64,000 nt of DNA, from assembly GCA_032622095.1 (NCBI GenBank), contig CP136067.1, positions 181,200,556 through 181,264,555 on the forward strand, read 5' to 3'. Position 1 is the stretch's first letter. The number at the start of each line of letters is the position of its first letter. The DNA is from Siphonodentalium dalli (taxonomy: Eukaryota > Mollusca > Scaphopoda > Gadilida > Siphonodentaliidae). Position numbers and translations under genes: made by a program. The notes beneath the pieces were generated by a model. That model did no database searches. It saw only the letters and a list, made by a program, of their open reading frames with translations, and was not told the origin of the DNA. This document shows positions 11,933-23,349 of this stretch, piece by piece.

Positions 11933-12939
11933 AAATATATATAATTCATAAGTATATATATGTGATTAATGTCGATCGGGTACTTTGTGATACAAATAAG
12001 GCGAACGGGTCTATTGTGTCACTTTAACTGGTCAATCATCCTTTCACAACTGGATGGTCTCGCCGAGCGAGCATCCAGTCATCAAAGGTTTACGTGATTG
12101 ATAACGGATAACTATATTATACAGCCTATCGGGATGACACCACTCACCGAGACACACAATCACATCAGGCTGGGCGGGGGCATATGCAGGCAATCTATCG
12201 CTCTCATCGCATCGATAATTCAGACAGCTATAAACGCACGATTTAGTCGAATTTTCACGGGGTTATTTCGGTCGGTGTGTGATCTCTCGGGCCGGGTCTT
12301 TCTGTTTTCGGTAATAGTCGATTGCAGTCTGTGCTGACAGCCGATGGACACGCTTGGTTATTGGTGAGTGAGTGAATTTTAAAAGTATAAATCTTTAAAC
12401 CAATAACGTATACGACTTTATTTTGGATACTCTTATCACCATGGACTGTTGTATATATACCGTCTCTGGGTATTGTATTATATAATGATGTCTTTATGGT
12501 TACTGTATTATAAGCTTGGTTCCCGGAGAGATCACAATATTAAATGCACATGTATACATGGACCATTTTTTTCAATGTAGCCGTATACAATCGAGGCAGT
12601 GATTAAAGTGACACGACGTGGTATTATTTAAAATTAAATCATAGTCTTCGGTTCAAGTTCAACTGTATATTGTCTCATATAATCTTCAAAAAGGAATCAC
12701 GTCAGCTATATGCCACTTTAGCATTCTACCTGCCTTACTTACACCGATTTATGCGGTGCGAGTTCACCACTACCTGCAGGTTTGCACCGATGGTGCGGGT
12801 ACATCTCTGTAAACTTACGCGGACCGTCCGATGGTCCATTTCCCACATTGGGCACTCAGTATATTTGTGGGGTTGGGGGGGGGGGGGGTGTATGGGTCTC
12901 ATTTGGTGACTAATCAAATAAAGGAATGTCGATATACAT
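11933..12939. other. Spacer, nothing recognised
   Basis: Short frames at 12098-12337 and 12670-12909 lack similarity or splice support. There is a run of 14 G at about 12875. Confidence 0.4.
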
Positions 12940-13476
12940 CTATACTATACTGCTGGTCATTATTTTTTCATTTATTAATTTTATGAAACGATAGACATTG
13001 TGCAGCACCTGAGATTTATTGTTTTTCATAAGTGAGATGAGTTTATCGTCATTTGGGTGTGTATAATAGTATCGCGGAATAAATTTAACCCTGGTATCGT
13101 TGAGACTCTCACATGTCAGTAGTGTGTGGTATTCGGTTCCAATAGACTTTCCACATAACGTGCACGTGTTACTGGTGGGAAAGTTTTTCCAACTTGACGT
13201 TTCAATTGCCAATCGATGATTTCGCGTGCGGAATCGCAACAACGATAATGCTTCGTTTGTTGGGAGCTTTAGAAGGTAAATTTCTTCTTCAAATTCGTTT
13301 TTGATCATTTTATAGAATTGGTATTTGTCAGAGGAATTAATTATGGTTTGCCATTCCTGTATATATTCATCTCTTAGCTTCACTTTGATTGTCTGACGAA
13401 ACCAGTTTTCCCTTATAATATTATGGGACAACCAGATATGCGACAATCCGATATAATTGAGTGTAGTTTGTACCAC
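12940..13476 (-). pseudogene. LINE polyprotein C-terminal fragment
   Basis: A 178-codon frame carries the characteristic LINE tail: FRTRNHRLAIET, then a zinc knuckle CTLC-GK with a downstream TEYHTLLTCE block and an ARG-containing end. The related relic at 33404-33718 has FRSCNHRLPIE and ELHYLFEC at the same positions. The upstream RT domain is missing, cut off where the inverted-repeat element at 13470 starts. Confidence 0.75.
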
Positions 13477-14128
13477 AGTAGCGATGGCATAGTAGGTGTG
13501 ACAATTTATTATGGTGGATTATGGTGACAATTGGTCGTCATAACTAACTATGTTGCCCGCTGAGTTTCCGCACAACGAGTCGACTGGACCAATTAACCCA
13601 TTGCGATTCACCAAGACTGATCTCTACTCATTACATTTTGCTACTTTGTTTTCTCTACGATATATATAATTGCACGATCGATCGTCCATAATTGTGTTTG
13701 ACCGTGGTAATCCCTCATTCACTCATATATCATGCACGTAGTACGTTTTATTGATATGATCTCAATGCATGTTTATCTAATTATATTAGGTCCATGCGTC
13801 TATTAAGACGGTTCCACAATTGCGTTTTATTTGCTTCGTTTAGTTCTACGCATAATTCCGCTAATATTATCATGTGAGCCGATGAAGCTGTGTCGGAACT
13901 GTTGGGGGGAATGCATATGAGAGAAATTATCTGGAATAAATGAAGCGAACAAAACAAGGACCAAACAATAAAAAGGCTGATTATAATGAACATTGGAAGA
14001 CTCATTGTGCGAATATGCAGCGTGTGACATGCATGGCTACCTGTGACATATTAATTATGACGACCAATTGTCACCAAACTCCACCATCATAAATTGTCAC
14101 ACATACTACGCCATCGCTGATGTGGTAC
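13470..14128. mobile_element. 659-bp MITE with about 80-bp TIRs
   Basis: The outer ends are GTACCACA on both sides. The arms share GCGATGGCRTAGTA, GTGTGACAATTTA, ATGGTGGA and TGGTGACAATTGGTCGTCAT in inverted order (left arm 13470-13550, right arm 14045-14128). The interior has no transposase. It interrupts the LINE relic at 12940-13476. Confidence 0.85.
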
Positions 14129-14811
14129 GTGTGTCCGCAGCCAGTATTGGGTCCCGCCGTATAATTGTTCGCACCACTTATCGGAAAAGGTTCACTCTCG
14201 AAATTAATATTAATTGACGTGCGACCAAAGGCCTATTCTGTACAACTCTCATTTTAAGCTTAATTGTTGCACGTGTTAATTTTATGACATTGAGATCAAT
14301 ACACCCACATTGCTAAAATTTGCAAGGTGTTAATATAGCTTACATGCATACAACTGACATTTATTTAAAAACTAATCTGCCGTTGAAAACCTCTAGTATT
14401 TAATTAAACAAGTAATGCAAACCGGAAAGGGTTGATGTTGGATGTTATTCTTTGGAACCGATTCTGCTATAGTACTTTCCACAGTTCAAGATCAAAGCTT
14501 GACAAAAGAAAAATATTCTTTCCTCAAAATGAAAGCAAATCGCAAATTACACGAAATATTGATATACCAGCATTACATATCCTGAAAAAATCTTACCGAA
14601 TGATAGAAATTCACCGTCTGTACTCATCTGTCCACACATAAGTCATGAAACGCCTTATACTTATTAGCGCCATATTAGCAAACGAAACGCTATTTAATAT
14701 TATACTCCAAAGAAAAGAAGGGACCCGATTAAATTCCACGACAGTTGTGGGTGTCCTAGTTAGTGTTCTATTTCATTAAAGATGGCCTTCCGATTTGAAA
14801 CCATAAAACCG
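14129..14811. other. AT-rich spacer
   Basis: The 69-codon frame at 14432-14641 has no recognisable domain. Nothing else is supported. Confidence 0.4.
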
Positions 14812-15215
14812 CCATAGCATAACATAACATAACATAATATTTATTAGCATAAAACCAACATAACATAACGTAACATCAGATTTTTCTAGCATAAAACAAA
14901 CATAACATAACACAACATCACATTTATTAGCATAAAACCAACATAACATAACATAACATCAGACATTTTAGCATAACACCAACATAACATAACATAACAT
15001 CACCTGTATAAAATCAACATAACATAACATCACATCAGATTTTTTAGCATAAAATCAACATAACATGACATAATATTTATTAGCATAGAACCACCATAAC
15101 ATAGCATAACATAACATAAGATCACATTTATTAGCATAAAACAACATAACATGACATAACATTTATTTGTATAAACCCACATTAGTATAACATAACATAA
15201 CATTTATTAGCATAA
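14812..15215. repeat. CATAACA-based satellite
   Basis: Irregular tandem array: TAGCATAAAACCAACATAAC then (CATAA)n and a TCACATTTAT segment, repeated with a period of about 55-65 bp for some seven units. Confidence 0.9.
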
Positions 15216-15810
15216 AACATAATGTAAGGTAGTATGCAACACATACAAATAATAAGTACAACAAGTAATTCAAGAAACCCATAGCCAGAAATGGTAACGC
15301 CATGAAGATCATATTATTAGGCATATATCAAATATATTGGAGCTTGGGATCATCACCTACAGTGAACTACATTATCAAAGAACATATATTAACTAAGAAA
15401 TATATTACATGCACTATTTTTGCAATGTTATAAACTTATAGAATTCCCTGTCACAACGTCAATAATTTCCCAGGTTTTGAACTATAGTGGAGTATGATTT
15501 CTATACGGGCGTAGCTGGAGTAGAGATTCATGGCATGATCTGGGGGTGAGACACCCTGTATCCACGTTCATGATAACATATCCATGTGCTATGATGCAGT
15601 AAACGTACTTTCAGTCTACTGCAAATACAAGTAGATCGTATGATGACATCGAAACTAGTGACCACAATTCCTCGCTATGTGCAGTTACCAAAACGAACGG
15701 CCCCGTTGGCATGGTTGGCATATACCTGGCACAAACGAGGCTTTTGTCTCTAGCGTAAACAAGGCACGTATTTTCCTTCTTTAATATGTAAGCGGTGTCC
15801 ACCTGCAACG
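15216..15810. other. Spacer with a segment shared with 57585-57665
   Basis: The stretch near 15270-15350 (AAACCCATAGCCAGAAATGG, GCCATGAAGATCATATTATT) matches 57585-57665 with modest divergence, marking an undefined dispersed repeat. No gene was seen. Confidence 0.45.
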
Positions 15811-15825
15811 ACAAGTTTATGTCTT
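15811..15825. repeat. 15-bp direct repeat, left copy
   Basis: ACAAGTTTATGTCTT, identical to 16470-16484; the two copies bracket the U2-headed dimer. A shortened version lies between the two units (about 16148-16160). Confidence 0.8.
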
Positions 15826-16100
15826 TTTTTTTTTTTGTAAATAGCCGGGGCCATTGCGGAACACTCTTATCGGCTGAGCACCCCGTCAGAGGTGACCCAC
15901 CCTTACGAGATGGTCAAAGTGCCCATCGGGGGTCCGTCCCCGCGAGAAGCGGCAGTCAGTCAGATGTCAGACCACTCGTCCCCCTCAGGCTGCGAACCCA
16001 TTCAGGGGAAGTCCCGTCTGGTGGATTACCACCATCTGGGACGTATAACACCGTATGGACTCAATCAAAGCGTAGCGACACCGTCCGCCGCCAGCGGGGG

Positions 16101-16144
16101 ACAGATGCTACACTTTGATCTTAGCCAAAAGGCCGAGAAGCGAT
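16101..16144 (-). ncRNA. U2 snRNA-like 5' domain, unit B
   Basis: From 16144 downward the - strand reads ATCGCTTCTCGGCCTTTTGG then CTAAGATCAAAGTGTAGCAT. This is the U2 stem-loop I and the branch-point-recognition region, where canonical U2 has GTAGTA and here it is GTAGCA. After about 44 nt the match to U2 stops and no Sm site of the ATTTTTGG type follows, so this is not a functional canonical U2. Confidence 0.8.
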
Positions 16145-16426
16145 CTAAAAGTTTGTCTTCTTTTATTTTAAACCTGCCCGGGGCCATTGCGGACCACTCT
16201 TGTCGGCTGAGCACCCTGTCAGAGGTGACCCACCCTTACGAGATGGTCAAAGTGCCCGCCCAACGTCAGTACCCGCGAGAAGCGGACAGTCAGTCAGTCA
16301 GTCGGGACCACTTGTCCTCCTCAGGCTGCGAACCCATTCAATGGAAGAACCACCATCGGGGATGTATCACACGGTATGGGCTCGATCTAAGCGTGGCGAC
16401 CCCGTCCGCCGCAAGCGAGGGGGGCG

Positions 16427-16467
16427 AATACTACACTTTGATCTTAAACAAAAGGTCGAGAAGCGAT
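16427..16467 (-). ncRNA. U2 snRNA-like 5' domain, unit A
   Basis: From 16467 downward: ATCGCTTCTCGACCTTTTGT, then TTAAGATCAAAGTGTAGTAT. The stem-loop I sequence is altered at three positions compared with unit B, but GTAGTA is kept. The downstream body is about 75-80% like that of unit B by eye, so the two diverged after duplication. Confidence 0.75.
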
Positions 16468-16469
16468 CT

Positions 16470-16484
16470 ACAAGTTTATGTCTT
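16470..16484. repeat. 15-bp direct repeat, right copy
   Basis: Same ACAAGTTTATGTCTT as 15811-15825, two bases outside the U2-like start of unit A. Confidence 0.8.
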
Positions 16485-16842
16485 CGTGGTGGCGAAGAGC
16501 CAACGACTGCCAGAGCGCAAAACCAAACTAAACGCAAAAGAATTTGTTTCACCGGGACACGCCATTATTCAAAAGACGCATCAATCGTGGTGTGAATTAC
16601 GAATTAGCGACATCGTATATTATCGATAACGTATATTAGCGACAACAGATTCTGAACGCATGGCTGATCGCAGCGAAATCACAGCGTTATTGCGGCACCA
16701 CGACTTGTACACAGTGTTAGCTGCCCGATATTGCATAGAACATACAAAAGAAGTACGCAACTACCGAGTACGTTTTAATTACATTTACTCCATCACCAGT
16801 TGTATCTTTGAATATAGAAATGAAAACCACTAACTAAATTGA
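16485..16842. other. Spacer, nothing recognised
   Basis: No supported coding or RNA feature. Confidence 0.4.
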
Positions 16843-17370
16843 TTAAAGGCACGGGCGGCGTTCGTTGCAGAGATATCCATATTTGTTCAAATCGCCATCA
16901 ACAGAAGGCATATAAAATATATGTATAGTTTTGTTCATATGCCAAACATAATCAGCGCGTAAATAGTATATTGTCGTCAAGAAGTACGATGGTGTACGTA
17001 AACAAGAACATGCTCGTGTTACAGAAGTTTTGCTTCTGTTTACATAACACGGCGCAATTACATTGGTTAATCACAATCAAATGATACAAACGCTCTTTAT
17101 TATTTCCATATCAGGAAAACAGTAACAAATAAGGCTCATTATGTTTACCATATCCGGATCTAAACAAAAGCCAGGTTCTGTAAACGTGTTTTGCTATTGT
17201 TTACATAACAAAGGAAAAACATTTGACAATCACTGTTTATGCCATATTTCTGATTTGTATAAGAACAAAGTCTGTCTACATTTTACTATTCTTTCTGTTT
17301 ATGGCGGTTATTGACGGAGCTGAATATTTTAACAGCATACCCACCGCCATGACGCCGCCCGTATCTTTAA
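16843..17370. mobile_element. MITE family C, copy 2
   Basis: A TTAA-to-TTAA unit of 528 bp (TTAA at 16843-16846 and 17367-17370). The left end AGGCACGGGCGGCGTTCGTT is well kept; the right end reads inward AGATACGGGCGGC. It is an inverted copy of 490-1021, including the ATAAAGAGCGTT-type and GTTTACATAACA motifs. Confidence 0.85.
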
Positions 17371-17801
17371 ATTTGGGTGAATATTAGTATACATAGCTGT
17401 GATCTTCGATCAAAATAACGCCTAATCAAGATGCATATTTATAACAAGAATCTGGTTTTAAATTTTGAGTATTAATTTGAATTTCTGAAACTCTGTCATA
17501 TAGCGCTAAATCCATTGTATATTCCAAATACATCACCCTGTAGATTTCATTTCTCAAATCAGCATACAGTTAAAATCGTGTTTGTTCGATCAGACAATGT
17601 ACATAAAGTCGATCTTCAAGAGATTTCTTCGGTTGGAAATGTCGACCTTTTTCAATTGACAAATTGTGGTTACTAATCCTAAGTCTTGTGAAATGCATTC
17701 TATTCCAATAAGATATTTCTTATATAATAGTTATCTTCAAAAAGCCTATATGTGACCCGCCATATCAAATCCAGTCGTAAGTCGGGATTTTTTTACCCTG
17801 T

Positions 17802-17870
17802 GCCAATGCATTCTCTTATATATGCGAGTCGACCATAGGTCGCCTCGCATATATAAGAAAATGCATTGGC
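17802..17870. repeat. 69-nt palindrome, P1 left
   Basis: The arms begin GCCAATGCATTCTCTTATAT and run to GCGAGTCGACC, with loop ATA. The two 33-nt arms differ by one T/G at the centre and one base near the end. Confidence 0.95.
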
Positions 17871-18089
17871 CTAACAATTTTTTACAATTTTAATAATTTT
17901 TTCTTGTATTCTTTAACACTTTTATAATTTCACCCATACAGAGCCCCAGACAAACATGAGCAGACGACACTCTTCTATATGCTTCTATATATGTGTGGGG
18001 CTCCCTGCAGGGTAATGGATGTTTTTTTATTTTATGTCCTAAAAATTGTAAGAAACATTTATTTAAAAAAAATGATAAAAAATTGTTAG

Positions 18090-18158
18090 GCCAATGCATT
18101 CTCTTATATATGCGGGGCGACCTATGGTCGACTCGCATATATAAGAGAATGCATTGGC
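18090..18158. repeat. 69-nt palindrome, P1 right
   Basis: Reverse-order copy of the 17802 palindrome, with GCGGGGCGACC in the left arm and TCGACTCGC in the right. Confidence 0.95.
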
Positions 18159-18212
18159 ACAGGGTAAAAAAATCCCGACTTACGACTGGATTTGATATTG
18201 CGGGTCACATAT

Positions 18213-19058
18213 GTTCGTAATTATTTTCACCACTTTTCTTCTTGTCATTAGATATACCCAGCGACGTGTTTATTTCGTAATAACCACACACCCTCTGCAT
18301 CAAACAATGAGCTTTCTTAAGATTCAGTGCAAATCGCGATACGGTTACGCGAATGTTTCCGACGTTCATCAGACAATAACTGAAATCGACCACTTCATAA
18401 AACGCGATGAACGCTACGTCACTCTAAGCCGACCGTGTGCAAGCGCTGTGCGTGGTGTCCACTTCTCAAAAAGCGATGAAAGTCACTTCAAGCTGCGTGT
18501 TGTTTATTGGGAGACTGTTGGAATTTGAACAATATAATGTTACTTACGCCGATGGGGTCATTGTCACAAGGCTCCGGTCACATTCGTAGCCAGCTTTTTA
18601 AATGGATCACAAATGTAACCAGCTTTTTTCATCGGCGATCACATTCGTAGCCAGCTTTTATAATTCAATGCGCGAAATATGACATCATCAGGTTCGTGAC
18701 TAAAATGTCGATGTCATGCTCCAAAACTGACTTCGTTTATCAACTTATATTGGAATATAATTCTAGCATTCCAACGACATCGTTATGACAGGTTATGACA
18801 TGCGGAGTAATTAAATAAAGTGCATGTGAATCGGGATTCACACACTTTAATTTGTTTAATTACTCTGCGGTCATAACCCGATGACTCCAATGGGTTGCCA
18901 GTCATTTCTTTAATCTTTGCTTAAATTTACCCTCAAGTACATTAAATTATCGTTTGATAAATCTACACCGGGAGCTATATATCAAGGCCATACTTTTCCG
19001 CGCTCTTGGTTCGCAAATAGCCTGATTTAAAAGGTAATTTCGAGTATACGAGGACAAT
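18213..19058. other. Spacer with a hairpin and a short tandem repeat
   Basis: A 73-codon stretch from the ATG at 18307 to 18525 has fairly even codon use but no known domain. At 18576-18660 there are three units of CACATTCGTAGCCAGCTTTT. At 18791-18878 a hairpin pairs GGTTATGACATGCGGAGTAA with its complement around a 20-nt loop. Confidence 0.5.
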
Positions 19059-19532
19059 TTAAAGGTACTCAATCCGATTCGATGGTCCCCATATCATCAG
19101 ATTCCAACAACAACAACAACAACAGCAACAATATTGTTTTTGAAATGCCGCTTCAGTTATCAGAATCGATTAATTAACCCAAACTAATGCTAACTGCAGT
19201 AAACTATAGTATAATATTGCCCAAAACCTGTTACTTAACAACATTTTGTTCAACGAAAAATTTGCTGGTTTGTCAAATATCTGACACAAAATAGCCACTT
19301 GATTTTAGAGTTATCCAACTTCATCAGCTATTTCGTCCGAGACCGTCTTCTCGTCGATTTTTTACTGGCCACTAAAAAGTATCGGTGGTGAAAAATAATA
19401 GATTTAAAAAATAGATATCTGATCACTCATAGCTTTGATGGGTGGATTCCTCGACTGGAATCAAATATTGTTTACCCCCGAAGCCAAGGAAATAGTAATT
19501 TGTGAGCGTTAATTCGGATTATGCACCTTTAA
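19059..19532. mobile_element. MITE family A, copy 1
   Basis: TTAA at 19059-19062 and 19529-19532. The left end is AGGTACTCAATCCGAT; the right end, inverted, is AGGTGCATAATCCGAA. It contains the family hallmark phrases TTTTAGAGTTATCCAACTTC and CCCCGAAGCCAAGGAAATAG. Ends and TTAA border fit T2/Kolobok-type MITEs. Confidence 0.85.
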
Positions 19533-19716
19533 GTACATAACTTTATAACAAGGATACCTACCAAGTTCAGCGCGTACAGTGTGATTAGTTGCGCCAAGAC
19601 CAACATCTAACATTCACTTACACAACGTAAGGTTTTATATGAACATTTTCTATACCGGAAAATAATTAGATCGGACGCAGGGGGGGGGGGGGGTAGTAAA
19701 AAATTTGCAGGAAGGT
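19295..19716. repeat. Long inverted repeat, left arm (pairs with 25627-26026)
   Basis: About 420 bp covering the right half of MITE A1 and 180 bp beyond it (including ACACAACGTAAGGTTTTATA) recur in reverse at 25627-26026 with few differences. The pair brackets about 5.9 kb that includes family X copy 1. Confidence 0.85.
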
Positions 19717-19939
19717 ATGCCGTTTTTTTTGCATCAGGCATTTTCGGGGACCCACCACCCCCAAACCTGCAAAAAAAAAAAATTCTACTCCAAATTTTTT
19801 TACACCCACCCCCCAAATTTCACTAAAATTGGTCTAAAATCGCATAAAACTCTGCTGATATCACTCATATGACTGGGAATTATCTCAATTAGTTCAATTA
19901 GTTTAACCTGTTTCAAAAGCTGTTTCAATTGAAAAATAA

Positions 19940-20017
19940 ATGTTTTATAAATTGGTTGAACTCGGTCCAGGGGTCTGAGAGAAAATCTGGACAGATCCTA
20001 CTTGTTTATATACATAG
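19940..20017 (+). repeat. Family X/Y 3'-end fragment
   Basis: GGTTGAACTCGGTCCAGGGG then TCTGAGAGAAAATCTGGACAGA: the signature 3' end of the X/Y-type repeats, immediately upstream of the start of family X copy 1. The same phrase is at 47440-47530 and 49250-49340. Confidence 0.6.
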
Positions 20018-20300
20018 ACTAGCAGGGTTACCCGGCGTTGCCCAGGTTAAAGTGATGTGAAACCCTCTGCGGATATTTGGTTGGAATAGAGAATACTCTT
20101 GCTCTCAAAGTGTTACACGTATTCTCATAAATTGTATATCCAAATGGCATCACAAAACATGATTCTTACACATGGAATATAAGTAGTGGCTCACCTTGTC
20201 AGGTCGGAGCGATTATCATTTTGTTTATCGCGTTTAATCCGTCCCACCAATAAAGGAGTATTTATTTGTTTACAACTGCGAATACTTCAGACGTTATAGC

Positions 20301-21449
20301 CAGTGTTCACGCTGGACCGAAAAAAAACTTTAGCCAAAAGTTTAGCCAAATGAAAATTTTATTAGCCAAATGAAAAAAACTTTAGCCAAATGTTTTTTGG
20401 CCAAATTAAAAAACACTTTGGCCAAATTAAATCATCGTTTTCTGGTCGGTTCACAATTAATGACTAAAACGTAAAATCTAACAGACACAGGTAAAATACA
20501 CTATAATTTAAATAATTTTGATGAACTAGAAGTATTTTTATATATATAATTTATTAAAAATTTATTAATCTTTATGTGAAAGAGTGATTTGGGGGGGGGG
20601 GGGGGACCGGGATTGTCCATTTTAATGTCATTATTTTTTTTATTTATATCAATATCTTTTTTTAAATCATTAAATATTTATCCTTGCGAAAATATCTAAG
20701 TGACATCTGGAAACTAATAACTTATATTATTTACGCCATTATCAAATTACAATCTGTCATAAAAGCATGCATATTATTTTGACTGTATCGGTATTGACGA
20801 CAAATAGCCACAAAATATCTGTCGTGATGAACATTTGGCTGATTAAGCTATTGTCTTACACTTGGTGCTCATAAACCTCGACCATCATAAATACAATGTC
20901 ATCATAAACATGCATTGTGTAGGCGTGCCGTGAGTGACCAGACAGACAATGGGGGATTAGGGGATTAAATGTAAAAATTAATAAGGACCTTTTGCTGCTG
21001 CGTGCAGAGTGACGTAATCTTTCTCCAAATTAAAACAGCCTGTTACGAACAAATTGCTTATATACCGGCGTCAATGCACAAAACATTGCTTTCTTCACAT
21101 TGTCATAATTGAACCACGGTCGGTTTAATGTCCATGCGTCTTTGAATGTCCGTCTTGTGAAAACTAAAGATGATTGCATATCACTTTGTGATCGCTTGGT
21201 TGATAGAGTTGTCGATCGGGTTTCCCTTTGTACGATATTTCATAAGTACGAAAATAATGAAATACTTTCGTCACCTAACTGCGTCTTGAATGTCGATCTA
21301 TTGAGCGCTTTTATTAATTAGCTTTCTGGCTCCATGCTTTTCAGTCTCCATTTGGGTTCAAAAAAAGTTTAGCCAAATGAAAATTTTATTAGCCAAATTC
21401 GAAAAAGATTAGCCATTGGCTAATTTGGCTACCGACAGCGTGAACACTG
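20301..21449. mobile_element. hAT-type nonautonomous transposon, 1149 bp
   Basis: Terminal inverted repeats CAGTGTTCACGCTG; exact 8-bp target duplications GTTATAGC at 20293-20300 and 21450-21457. The subterminal regions carry multiple TTTAGCCAAATG or TTGGCTAA motifs in inverted orientation. The CAGTG start plus 8-bp duplication is diagnostic of hAT elements (family knowledge). No transposase was found. The paralogous uninterrupted site is at about 34419-34430. Confidence 0.92.
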
Positions 21450-21794
21450 GTTATAGCATGAAACATGACCATCATAAACACATTAGTTCGAAAAAATAAA
21501 AGACGACAATTGTGTTTTACATAGAGATGTATCAATCAATCAATCAATATTATCTAGTTTATCATATCTTCATGACGATACAGATGTTTTAAACATATGT
21601 CCAGGTGCTCCTCTGTTCTGGTGCTATAAACTGGCTAATCATTTTCAGTTTAAAAGAAATGATGTTATGCAGCTACATGTGCCCGACACAGCGAGATTTT
21701 GAGTTGTTTATGTTAGGCGACGAGTCTGTTCTAAAAATGAAAGAAATCCTCTGTATCGGTCAGATATACCCTTGCCAGATGTCACTATTGGAGG

Positions 21795-22423
21795 CAGTCT
21801 GGAGTAAACTACATGCCCACATATAAAAAATAGTGGGTCTGACGACCTTTCATTCAGTTTTCATTTCCCAAACCCGGGATTCCTTGTATTTACCGCCAAT
21901 CTTTAACTTACTCTAAGAAATGTGTGCGCCAATAAAAACTATTAACATGTCACGTGCTCTTGGTGTGGAAATTCCGAAGGTGTGGCTAAAGGTTGTTAAA
22001 AATAGTATCCATGACGTCATGTTATACCGGAAGAGAGAAATAATTTGTTCTGAGTCCAAGAAATCCACAATAATTGACATTTTTTATAATTTCAAGCAGA
22101 TCTGTCTTTAAAATACATTTCATTTTGGAACCTGGATGCTGTTTACCTTTATTGTCGGTAAAACTATCGCCGAACGAATAGTCACAAACCCTGCAACTAT
22201 TAATTCCGATTCTGAGAATCGGCTTCACATGGGTTGAAGCGGCCATGACGGCACTGGCACGTGACCATGTTTACACCTGTCAATCACGACTAATTTTACA
22301 TTTATATTTAGCGCGGTGTGACGTAATTTGGTGGAAGACCGCAACCGTACATAAATGAAAAGTTGATGGGAGTGCCATAGACTCAGTATCAGTATGAATC
22401 TGAGTGTATGTTTACAAAGACTG
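21795..22423. mobile_element. TIR element with 9-bp (8-bp) target duplication
   Basis: The ends are CAGTCTGGAGTAAAC on the left and, inverted, CAGTCTTTGTAAACA on the right. TATTGGAGG flanks both sides (21786-21794 and 22424-22432). The collinear family X copy 2 has a single TATTGGGAGG at 34750-34759. Length 629 bp, no transposase. Confidence 0.85.
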
Positions 22424-23349
22424 TATTGGAGGATCATGAAAAGTCATGTGCCACGGACTGCGTTTTCCTTTATCTCAGAAGTAACCATATTTGACTGCAC
22501 ACTGTGACCACTATTTTTGAACAGGCCTGCTCCACATTTCCATATCTCTTGGCAATTGTAACTTTTTTTGTGGAATGGGACAGACTCAATCATGTTATAA
22601 TATATACACGAGCCATTCTAATATGCAATCCTCTGACGATTCAAGGTCCCTCAGTTTGAATGAATATATGTATCTCTTAAATAGATTGATATAAATATAC
22701 TTTTAATGCTTCCTTCTATGTATCTGTGTTGCTAGATCATTATAGGAATGCCCTGATTTCCATCCCCATATAAATATGACAGTTGAGAAGATATAATATT
22801 TTAAGTGACTTAATTCGGTCACCATTTGTCAAGATTGTGAAATTGGAATGCCAAAAACTCCTTAGAACGACATGGGGATGGCCTGGGAGATGACTATATA
22901 TAACTTTGTTGGATATCGGCGAATTGAACCATCTTATAAATGCTAGTGAATCTCCTCTCGCCATCCATGGCCCAAACTACCCCAAATGTGATTTAATTCA
23001 TCATATCATTAGAGAAGAACGTGCATGAATTTGGTGGAATCAGTGCTAAATCTATATCTATATTTGTTTGGTGGTAATCGGCAACTAAACAAATTCTTAT
23101 CATAGTTATCACCCCCCATCTCTCACCTAACTGGCACCAATTTCGCGTCTTTAAATCACACGTTTATATTCCTCGTATCACGGAGAAGAATAATATATAT
23201 ATTTGGTCGAAATTTGCGTTAAAAATAGCCCCTTCCCTGACATCAACAACGTCACTTTAGAAAATATTAACCCGCACCATTATCTTACTCGTAAAATGTT
23301 ACTCCTGTTAGACCGCCTTGGTGCCCATCTCGATTGTACCCTTAAAGTT

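Larger units (their letters stand above)
15826..16469 (-). repeat. Tandem dimer of U2-snRNA-headed units (323-bp period)
   Basis: Two head-to-tail units on the - strand. Each starts with a U2 snRNA 5' end and continues into a GC-rich body of about 260 nt that is not U2 and ends AATGGCCCCGG, followed by an A-rich tail (13 A in the unit nearer 15826; AAAATAAAAGAAGAC in the other). The tails resemble an snRNA 3' box or a poly(A) tail. An exact 15-bp direct repeat flanks the whole, as a target duplication would. Either this is a LINE-mobilised SINE with a U2 head, or a small tandem cluster of unusual snRNA-like genes. Confidence 0.7.
17748..18212. mobile_element. Nested-palindrome element P1
   Basis: The outer inverted repeats begin ATATGTGACCCGC and continue through CAAATCCAGTCGTAAGTCGG to ACCC (about 50 bp each). 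Inside them sit two 69-nt palindromes (17802-17870 and 18090-18158) in opposite order, separated by about 220 bp of AT-rich DNA whose ends are also inverted (TTGTTAGGCC). The whole 465 bp can therefore fold as one long stem, or as two hairpins. No coding capacity. Confidence 0.9.

Noticed and set aside
16101-16467. Functional U2 snRNA genes
   Set aside because: Only the first 44 nt match; the Sm site and downstream stem-loops of U2 are absent.
15892-16629. 245-codon ORF on the + strand
   Set aside because: It is antisense to the U2-headed units; its internal repetition (THPYEMVKVP twice) simply reflects the dimer.
18211-18528. 105-codon ORF next to the P1 element
   Set aside because: No known domain; only weakly coding-like. 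Kept as a remark in the spacer entry.
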